Origin: an uncultured bacterium
GTDB lineage: Bacteria; Bacillota; Clostridia; Lachnospirales; Lachnospiraceae
Length of the DNA stretch: 5,554 nucleotides
Direction of reading: 5' to 3'
Assembly: GCA_905214675.1 (NCBI GenBank)
Contig: CAJMMS010000079.1
Coordinates: forward strand, 1 to 5,554
The position numbers and the translations under genes are program-made. Each line of letters opens with the position of its first letter. The stretch's first letter is position 1. Of this stretch, positions 1-4,636 are shown one piece after another. The notes below the pieces were generated by a model. That model saw nothing but the letters and a program-made list of their open reading frames with translations. It did no database searches and was not told the DNA's origin.

Positions 1-524
1 GACACTTCACAACCATCACAAGGCATAAGCTTCTGGTGATGCGTGAATGTTTTAAAATCGGACTTTACAAGCAGGGATTGCTGCATGATCTTTCGAAATA
101 TTCACCAACAGAGTTTCTGGTGGGATGCAGATATTATCAGGGAAATCGTAGTCCAAATAATGCAGAACGGGAAGTAACGGGAATATCGAAAGCCTGGCTG
201 CATCACAAAGGACGCAACAAGCATCATTTTGAGTACTGGATTGATTACAGTGTCGATCAGCCAGGGCATCCGATGACCGGTATGCCGATGCCGCGGAAAT
301 ATATCGCAGAGATGATGATGGATCGGATCGCGGCCTCCAAGATCTACAATGGAAAAAAATACAACGACCATTTTCCATTGGAATATTATGAAAAGGGGAA
401 ACATCACTATATGATGCATCCCCAGACAGAAAAGGATCTCGAAAAACTGCTGAAGATCCTTGATAAAAAAGGCGAAGCCTATCTGTATCGCTATATCCGG
501 CAGGTTTACCTGAAAGGAAAATGA
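1..524 (+). CDS. DUF5662 family protein, 5' end outside the window
   Basis: The reading frame is open to the left edge: codons from base 3 read H-F-T-T-I-T-R-H-K-L-L-V-M-R, so the GTG at 36 and ATG at 39 are probably internal and the true start lies before base 1. The visible 173 residues match what I know of DUF5662, a family of small uncharacterised proteins common in Firmicutes; the sequence around LLHDLSKYSPTEF is typical. No signal peptide or membrane segment is visible. Histidines and aspartates cluster: His8, His28-Asp29, His67-His68, His74-His75 (numbered from base 3), plus a His-rich stretch near residues 120-140. The H...HD spacing and the LLHD-x-x-K context resemble metal-dependent HD phosphohydrolases, but that is inference and no substrate can be named. 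The TGA stop ends at 524, directly against the converging luxS stop. Family recognition is fairly sure; function is unknown. Confidence 0.85.
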   Translation, partial: HFTTITRHKLLVMRECFKIGLYKQGLLHDLSKYSPTEFLVGCRYYQGNRSPNNAEREVTGISKAWLHHKGRNKHHFEYWIDYSVDQPGHPMTGMPMPRKYIAEMMMDRIAASKIYNGKKYNDHFPLEYYEKGKHHYMMHPQTEKDLEKLLKILDKKGEAYLYRYIRQVYLKGK

Positions 525-536
525 TTATTCCGGATA
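494..536. repeat. Inverted repeat across the abutting DUF5662/luxS stop codons
   Basis: TATCCGG at 494-500 is exactly complementary to CCGGATA at 530-536. The 29-base interior contains a second small hairpin, CAGG-TTTA-CCTG (501-512). The outer arms sit inside the last codons of both converging genes and the stops lie in the loop. There is no clean U-tract after either arm, so it is not a canonical intrinsic terminator. It could still form a 3' end structure on either transcript, or it could be chance. Confidence 0.3.
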
Positions 537-1004
537 GACCAGACGGTTCTCTTTGATGTCCGTCAGGACTTCATCCAGATATTTTTTGGCAAGGTAATTT
601 GCCATGGAAAGATTCATATCCAGGTAGTTGCCGCAGTCTTTCGCAGATGCACCAGGTACTTCACCTTTGAAGTCACGGATAAAGGTATACATTTCTGTGA
701 TCAGAGGAACGATATCTTTTGATTCGTAGTCACCGGCAAGCAGCAGATAGAAACCGGTGCGGCAGCCCATCGGACCAAAGTAAACGGTTTTGTCTGCAAA
801 GACTGGATGATTGCGCAGAAAAGTTGCACCGAGATGTTCGATCGTATGGACTTCGGCGGTGTTCATTACTGGTTCCTCGTTTGGAGAAGTCATACGGAGA
901 TCAAACGTTGTGATCGTTTCGGCACCGATATGGTCTTTACGGGATACATAGATACCCGGCTGCAGTTTGATGTGGTCTATGGTAAAGCTTGCTATTTTTT
1001 TCAA
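525..1004 (-). CDS. luxS: S-ribosylhomocysteine lyase LuxS (AI-2 synthesis)
   Basis: LuxS is a cytoplasmic metalloenzyme that cleaves S-ribosylhomocysteine to homocysteine and 4,5-dihydroxy-2,3-pentanedione, the precursor of autoinducer-2; it works in the activated methyl cycle after the nucleosidase Pfs/MtnN. The 159-residue length is normal. The metal-binding HTIEH motif is at residues 53-57 (His53, His57, general base Glu56), the third metal ligand is Cys124 in KDCGNY, and the catalytic cysteine is Cys81 in GPMGCRTGFY, so all key residues are present. The frame stays open upstream to 1214, but the start is best placed at TTG 1004: an AGAGAGG ribosome site lies 8 bases upstream, the protein then begins like other LuxS proteins (KKIASFTIDH), and the upstream extension is unlike the family and runs through the promoter. 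No pfs or methyl-cycle gene is adjacent. The gene appears monocistronic and ends flush with the DUF5662 gene. Confidence 0.96.
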   Translation of the reverse strand: MKKIASFTIDHIKLQPGIYVSRKDHIGAETITTFDLRMTSPNEEPVMNTAEVHTIEHLGATFLRNHPVFADKTVYFGPMGCRTGFYLLLAGDYESKDIVPLITEMYTFIRDFKGEVPGASAKDCGNYLDMNLSMANYLAKKYLDEVLTDIKENRLVYPE

Positions 1005-1012
1005 AGTAAAAA

Positions 1013-1019
1013 CCTCTCT
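1013..1019 (-). promoter_or_regulatory. Ribosome binding site that fixes the luxS TTG start
   Basis: Read on the minus strand the sequence is AGAGAGG, followed by 8 bases and then TTG at 1004. No in-frame ATG is placed at a suitable distance, so this site decides the non-AUG start. Confidence 0.8.
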
Positions 1020-1046
1020 TTCTTGATGCTGATGTGATTCTTTTTC

Positions 1047-1075
1047 AGTATAGCATTTTGAAAGGCATGTGAAAA
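1047..1075 (-). promoter_or_regulatory. Predicted sigma-A promoter of luxS, extended -10
   Basis: On the minus strand a TATACT -10 box (1052 to 1047) is preceded by TGC, giving an extended -10. A weak -35 box TTTTCA (1075 to 1070) lies 17 bases upstream. Transcription would start near 1040, leaving a leader of about 36 bases, too short for a SAM or SAH riboswitch. No start site has been measured. Confidence 0.6.
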
Positions 1076-1086
1076 GCAGAAATTTG

Positions 1087-1115
1087 TTGAGCCTTGCAAA
1101 AAAGAGTGTTAAAAT
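1087..1115 (+). promoter_or_regulatory. Predicted sigma-A promoter of the UPF0303 gene, extended -10
   Basis: TTGAGC (1087-1092) is followed after 17 bases by TAAAAT (1110-1115), with TG one base before the -10 box. Its -35 box lies only 11 bases from the -35 box of the luxS promoter on the other strand, so the two promoters stand back to back and could interfere or share a regulator. Predicted start near 1122. Confidence 0.6.
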
Positions 1116-1153
1116 AATAGTTAATCGTAGTGATACAAAAGGAGTGACAGCAT

Positions 1154-1654
1154 ATGACGATTGATGAATTACTGGGCCTGCTGGATATGCAGGAAGAGAT
1201 TTTGCAGTTTTCACACTTTACGAATGCAGATGCATGGGAAGTAGGTAATGCCATTGTTGCGGAAGCTGTTAAACGCAAACTTCCGGTAGAGGTGAGCATA
1301 CGCCTGAATAACGGGCTGACCGTATTTCAGTATGCGGCAGACGGTGTGACCATGCAGAGCGAACATTGGCTCCAGCGTAAGATGAACACCGTCCGCACAC
1401 TGGAGCGCAGCTCTCTTTATGCGAGTGTTCTTTTGCGTAAGAACGAAGAAACGCTGGCAGACTGGTGTCTGGATGAAAAAGAGTATGCAGCCTGTGGCGG
1501 CGGTTTTCCAATCCGTGTAGAGGAGGTCGGAGTGATCGGAGCCATTCTGGTAGAAGGACAGGATCATTTTTCCGACCATGATCTGATCGTAAAAAGTATC
1601 AGCCGTTATCTGCATATTGATGAGGTTCCGCGCATCCGCACACAAATGTTTTAA
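1154..1654 (+). CDS. UPF0303 / HbpS-like heme-degrading-domain protein
   Basis: This 166-residue soluble protein matches the UPF0303 branch of the GlcG/HbpS (DUF336) fold, often labelled heme-degrading domain-containing protein. Visible family features are ADAWEVGNAI (residues 25-34), the WLQRKMNTV block (72-80), the glycine-rich CGGGFPI turn (114-120) and GVIGAILVEGQDHFSDHD (126-143). HbpS itself binds heme and is extracytoplasmic, but this protein has no signal peptide, so a cytoplasmic role is likely and heme activity should not be assumed. The start ATG has an excellent AAAAGGAG ribosome site (1137-1144) 9 bases upstream and its own predicted promoter at 1087-1115. The last 56 bases are antisense to the end of the pseudouridine synthase gene. 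Family assignment is confident; biochemical function is not established. Confidence 0.85.
   Translation: MTIDELLGLLDMQEEILQFSHFTNADAWEVGNAIVAEAVKRKLPVEVSIRLNNGLTVFQYAADGVTMQSEHWLQRKMNTVRTLERSSLYASVLLRKNEETLADWCLDEKEYAACGGGFPIRVEEVGVIGAILVEGQDHFSDHDLIVKSISRYLHIDEVPRIRTQMF
1599..1654. other. 56-bp convergent coding overlap
   Basis: The stop of the plus-strand UPF0303 gene is at 1652-1654 and the stop of the minus-strand RluA gene is at 1599-1601, so both coding ends share 56 bp. No hairpin with a U-tract is visible in or near the overlap, so the two transcripts probably extend into each other as antisense. Confidence 0.85.
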
Positions 1655-2519
1655 AATCGTCCGGAACAGGGGCGGTAAAATCCATGGGCTTTCCACTGAT
1701 CGGGTGGCAGAAAGTCAGCCGATAGGAGTGGAGAGCCTGTCTTTTTATGTGGCTGTAATCCGGATTGTACAGATAATCACCAGGCAGAGGATGTCCGAGG
1801 TGCTTCATGTGTACCCGGATCTGGTGGGTACGCCCTGTTTCAAGTTGCAGCAGGACGAGTGAATAAGCACCGTCAAAGTTTAAAAGCCGGTAATGGGTGA
1901 CTGCTTTTTCACCCTGGGCAAAATCAACCTGACGCAGGATGGCAGAATCACATGCCCTGGCGATCGGGGCATCGATCGTGCCCTGTGCCGGGATTTTTCC
2001 GGTGGCAATAGCAAGGTACTGCCTGTGGATTTTGCGCTCTGCGCTCATTTTGGAAAGCAGAGCACCACTTAGCCGGTTTTTGGCAAGGATCAGAAGCCCG
2101 GTGGTGTCACGATCCAGCCGGTTGATGCAGCGGTAAACAAAAGATTCGCCCTGTTTCTGGAAATACCAGGCTGCAGCGTTGGCAAGCGTATTTTCGTAAT
2201 TATGGATCGATGGGTGGATCGGCATATCGGAAGGTTTGTTGATGATCATTAGATCTTCATCTTCATAGACAACCGGAAAAGGAAGGGCAACCGGGACGAT
2301 GTGTTCCGATGGTGTTTCTTCCGGTATTACGATGGTAAGCTGATCCTTTGCCTGAAGCATATAGTTCATATAAACAGGGGCATGATTTACCAGAACGGAT
2401 CGGTCAGAATGTTTCAGACAGGTCAGGATATGTCTGGAATAGCCGTGTTTTTTTAAGAAATCCGTTATTTTTGTGCCGGAATCGGACTGCGATATCAGAT
2501 AAACAAAAGTACGTGTCAT
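1599..2519 (-). CDS. RluA-family RNA pseudouridine synthase
   Basis: Enzymes of this family convert specific uridines in rRNA or tRNA to pseudouridine. The 306-residue protein has an S4-like N-terminal RNA-binding region (about residues 14-66) and the catalytic RluA domain (about 80-289). The active-site motif NRLDRDTTG is at 133-141 with catalytic Asp136; the common family form begins HRLDR, so Asn133 is a mild variant. The second conserved block, ETGRTHQIRVHMKHLGHP, is at 227-244. The start is placed at ATG 2519 because an AAAGGA site lies 6 bases upstream and the protein then begins sensibly; the more upstream TTG at 2573 falls inside the predicted -10 box. Which member (RluC, RluD or another) and which uridine it modifies cannot be read from the sequence. 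Residues from 289 on, the post-domain tail, are encoded opposite the end of the UPF0303 gene. Confidence 0.93.
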   Translation of the reverse strand: MTRTFVYLISQSDSGTKITDFLKKHGYSRHILTCLKHSDRSVLVNHAPVYMNYMLQAKDQLTIVIPEETPSEHIVPVALPFPVVYEDEDLMIINKPSDMPIHPSIHNYENTLANAAAWYFQKQGESFVYRCINRLDRDTTGLLILAKNRLSGALLSKMSAERKIHRQYLAIATGKIPAQGTIDAPIARACDSAILRQVDFAQGEKAVTHYRLLNFDGAYSLVLLQLETGRTHQIRVHMKHLGHPLPGDYLYNPDYSHIKRQALHSYRLTFCHPISGKPMDFTAPVPDDFKTFVCGCAEPHQYADNG

Positions 2520-2572
2520 AGAAAATCCTTTCTTCTTCAAAGTAAAGTAATTTTTTTCATACAGTAAGGACA

Positions 2573-2601
2573 AGTATAGGGCACAAATTTTTGATTGTCA
2601 A
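2573..2601 (-). promoter_or_regulatory. Strong sigma-A promoter of the pseudouridine synthase gene
   Basis: On the minus strand a perfect TTGACA -35 box (2601 to 2596) is separated by exactly 17 bases from TATACT (2578 to 2573). Predicted start is near 2566, giving a leader of about 47 bases before ATG 2519. This is the best promoter in the window and supports the chosen start. Confidence 0.8.
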
Positions 2602-2602
2602 A
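2590..2602. promoter_or_regulatory. Small palindrome overlapping the -35 box, possible operator
   Basis: TTTGA-TTG-TCAAA is a perfect 5-bp inverted repeat with a 3-base centre and covers the -35 hexamer of the minus-strand promoter. It lies 33 bases before the NSS start codon, so a bound protein could affect both divergent genes. It is short enough to be chance in this AT-rich stretch. I see no convincing forward promoter for the NSS gene here. Confidence 0.25.
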
Positions 2603-2634
2603 GAAAAGATTGAAAAGAAAGGAAAACGTAAGAA

Positions 2635-4002
2635 ATGGAACGAGAGAAGTTTGGTTCAAGACTTGGGTTCATCCTGATCTCAGCAGGGTGTGCCATTGGT
2701 CTTGGAAATGTATGGAGATTTCCGTACATTGTTGGAAAGTATGGAGGAGCAGCATTTGTACTGATTTATCTGGTGTTTCTTCTGATACTTGGCCTGCCGG
2801 TCATGGTGGCAGAGTTTGCAGTCGGACGTGCCAGCCAGAAAAGTGCAGCGCGTTCTTTTGATGTGCTGGAACCGAAAGGTACGAAATGGCATCTGTACAA
2901 ATATGGTGCGATCGCCGGAAATTATCTGCTGATGATGTTTTATACAACGATCGCCGGCTGGATGATCCTGTATTTTGTGAAAATGGCAACGGGACAGTTT
3001 GATGGTTTAAACTCCGAACAGGTAGGAGAATCCTTCAGCAATATGCTCGGCCAGCCGGTTCTGATGACGGTGTTTATGGCGATTGCAGTGTTGCTGTGCT
3101 TTGGTATCTGTGCAAAAGGACTTCAGAAAGGCGTAGAACGTATCACAAAAGTGATGATGGTATGTCTGTTATCCCTGATGATCGTTCTGGCAATCCGTTC
3201 GGTACTGCTTCCTGGTGGACAGGAAGGACTGAAATTCTACCTGTATCCGGACTTTGGAAAAGTAAAAGAAGCCGGGATCGGGGAAGTTGTCTATGCGGCG
3301 ATGGGACAGGCATTTTTCACGCTCAGCATCGGAATCGGAGCACTGGCGATCTTTGGAAGTTACATCGGCAAAGAACGTGCCCTGACAGGCGAGGCGGTCA
3401 GCATCTGTGTGCTGGATACCTTTGTGGCACTGATGTCAGGACTGATCATTTTCCCTTCCTGCTTTGCGTACAATGTACAGCCGGACAGTGGCCCAAGCCT
3501 GATCTTTATCACACTGCCGAACGTATTTAACGCGATGGCAGGCGGCAGACTGTGGGGAAGCCTGTTCTTCCTGTTTATGACGTTTGCGTCTTTATCTACG
3601 GTCATCGCTGTTTTTGAAAATATCATTTCCTTTACGATGGATCTGAAAGGCTGGGACCGTAAAAAGGCGGTTCTGATCAATCTGGTCGGTGTGCTGGTGC
3701 TTTCCATGCCATGTGTGCTCGGCTATAATGTATGGAGTGGCATTACACCGCTTGGAGCGGGCAGCACGATCCTGGATCTGGAGGACTTTATTGTCAGCAA
3801 CAACCTGCTGCCACTTGGAAGTCTTGTTTATCTGCTGTTCTGTACGACAAAGCTTGGCTGGGGCTATGAGAACTTCCTCAAAGAGACGAATACCGGAAGC
3901 GGTATGAAGTTCCCAAGACAGATCGCGTTTTATGTGAAATACATTTTACCGCTGATCGTCCTGTTTATCTTTGTGATGGGATATTATACAAAGTTCTTCT
4001 GA
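2635..4002 (+). CDS. Neurotransmitter:sodium symporter (NSS/SNF) family transporter
   Basis: This is a 455-residue inner-membrane protein of the LeuT-fold NSS family, which imports amino acids or related small molecules with sodium. About 11 hydrophobic segments are visible (roughly 8-30, 38-60, 87-115, 140-160, 168-192, 216-244, 254-280, 306-335, 345-365, 379-400, 430-452), the usual count for short bacterial members such as MhsT and Tyt1. The TM1 signature GLGNVWRFPY is at 22-31, and Glu60 in TM2, Tyr103 in TM3 (LeuT Tyr108), the unwound TM6 block QAFFTLSIGIGALAIFGSY (225-243) and Ser321-Thr322 (sodium site 2 region) are present. Gly22, at the position that is Asp in monoamine carriers, argues for an amino acid substrate. 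Cys19 stands where LeuT has Asn21. Asp261 aligns with LeuT Asn286 near the chloride site. The start has an AAAGGA site about 11 bases upstream. Substrate is not determinable. Confidence 0.94.
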   Translation: MEREKFGSRLGFILISAGCAIGLGNVWRFPYIVGKYGGAAFVLIYLVFLLILGLPVMVAEFAVGRASQKSAARSFDVLEPKGTKWHLYKYGAIAGNYLLMMFYTTIAGWMILYFVKMATGQFDGLNSEQVGESFSNMLGQPVLMTVFMAIAVLLCFGICAKGLQKGVERITKVMMVCLLSLMIVLAIRSVLLPGGQEGLKFYLYPDFGKVKEAGIGEVVYAAMGQAFFTLSIGIGALAIFGSYIGKERALTGEAVSICVLDTFVALMSGLIIFPSCFAYNVQPDSGPSLIFITLPNVFNAMAGGRLWGSLFFLFMTFASLSTVIAVFENIISFTMDLKGWDRKKAVLINLVGVLVLSMPCVLGYNVWSGITPLGAGSTILDLEDFIVSNNLLPLGSLVYLLFCTTKLGWGYENFLKETNTGSGMKFPRQIAFYVKYILPLIVLFIFVMGYYTKFF

Positions 4003-4027
4003 TGCCGGAGGCATTCCGGAATATATA

Positions 4028-4067
4028 AGAAAAGTGACAGACTCATATTGAAATCTGTCACTTTTCT
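4028..4067. terminator. Perfect 14-bp hairpin, likely bidirectional terminator
   Basis: Arm 4028-4041 (AGAAAAGTGACAGA) is exactly complementary to 4054-4067, with a 12-base loop. The arms are A-rich on the outside left and T-rich on the outside right, so a transcript from either strand ends the stem in a U-rich run. It sits between the convergent NSS gene (ends 4002) and flavin reductase gene (ends 4114) and can stop both. The U-run lies largely within the stem rather than after it. Confidence 0.85.
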
Positions 4068-4113
4068 GCTTTATACGTTTATACGGCAATGCGATTATGC
4101 AGGACAGTACGAT

Positions 4114-4620
4114 TTATTCGCGTACCATCACTTTTTCGATTTCCAGAATATACATGGTATGATAATCTTTCTGAGGATACCATTTTTCGTCCAGAGACGG
4201 ATCGATAAAGCATTCCGGCTGATATTCCTGAGCATACAGTTTTCTGCCGGTGATCACGGTATTTGCCTCGGCAAAATACGGAACCTCATCGCTGTGTGCA
4301 ATGGTCAGACCGCTTTTTGCAATCTTGTCCTCATTTCTTCCGGATACAGAACCAAGATAGCTGAGTGTCTTGCGATATTCTTCGTCAAGAACGGAGAGTG
4401 AAAGCTTATCGGAACCATCGATAAATTCTTTGGTATAACGCTGCGGACGGATCACGATAAAGGCTACATTTTTGCCCCACATCACACCGACACCGCCCCA
4501 GGAAGCGGTCATGGTATTTGCTTTTCCGTCTTTTTCGGCAGTTACGAGCAGCCATTCTTTGCCGATCATCTGAAATGGATTTTTCTGAAGTTCTTCTGGT
4601 TTGATCTCTTTAAAACTCAT
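4114..4620 (-). CDS. Flavin reductase family protein (FMN-binding split barrel)
   Basis: The 168-residue cytoplasmic protein fits the flavin reductase-like FMN-binding split-barrel family, whose members bind FMN and either reduce free flavin with NAD(P)H or act as small flavoproteins. Family features visible are the barrel strand with NTMTASWGGVGVMW (residues 35-48), the typical flavin-contact segment, and RPQRYTKEFI (58-67). Length is normal. The start is secure: GGAGG at 4633-4629 lies 8 bases upstream of ATG. The gene begins only 16 bases after the potD-like stop codon on the same strand, with no room for a promoter, so the two are probably co-transcribed; the 3' end faces the hairpin at 4028-4067. 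Nothing in the sequence gives the electron acceptor, and the link to polyamine uptake is positional only. Confidence 0.9.
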   Translation of the reverse strand: MSFKEIKPEELQKNPFQMIGKEWLLVTAEKDGKANTMTASWGGVGVMWGKNVAFIVIRPQRYTKEFIDGSDKLSLSVLDEEYRKTLSYLGSVSGRNEDKIAKSGLTIAHSDEVPYFAEANTVITGRKLYAQEYQPECFIDPSLDEKWYPQKDYHTMYILEIEKVMVRE

Positions 4621-4628
4621 AGTATATA

Positions 4629-4633
4629 CCTCC
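4629..4633 (-). promoter_or_regulatory. Ribosome binding site of the flavin reductase gene
   Basis: GGAGG on the minus strand starts three bases after the potD-like stop codon and stands 8 bases before ATG 4620. The tight placement suggests translation of the second gene follows closely on the first in one mRNA. Confidence 0.8.
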
Positions 4634-4636
4634 AGG

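Noticed and set aside
52..419. Two minus-strand open frames of about 105 residues inside the DUF5662 gene
   Set aside because: They lie opposite a recognised coding sequence, their products resemble no family I know, and no suitable ribosome site or promoter supports them.
1005..1214. In-frame upstream extension of luxS
   Set aside because: It would add about 70 residues unlike LuxS, runs through the predicted luxS promoter and overlaps the start of the divergent gene.
1000..2546. Shared 11-mer TTCAAAGTAAA at 1000-1010 and 2536-2546, near two gene starts on the minus strand
   Set aside because: One copy overlaps the luxS start codon and the other lies in an untranslated leader. The positions are not equivalent and the word is AT-rich, so chance is the simplest explanation.
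2520..2573. Upstream TTG start for the pseudouridine synthase (18 extra residues)
   Set aside because: The TTG falls inside the TATACT -10 box and would not be in the mRNA, while ATG 2519 has a good ribosome site.
2551..2580. Possible forward promoter (T-run and TATAGG) for the NSS gene
   Set aside because: The boxes match consensus poorly and overlap the reverse promoter, so I could not support a call.
3096..3707. Open frames of 115-144 residues on both strands inside the NSS gene
   Set aside because: They are out-of-frame shadows of a clear membrane transporter with no recognisable products.
4048..4401. Plus-strand 117-codon open frame opposite the flavin reductase gene
   Set aside because: It begins inside the terminator hairpin, has no ribosome site and is antisense to a well-supported gene.
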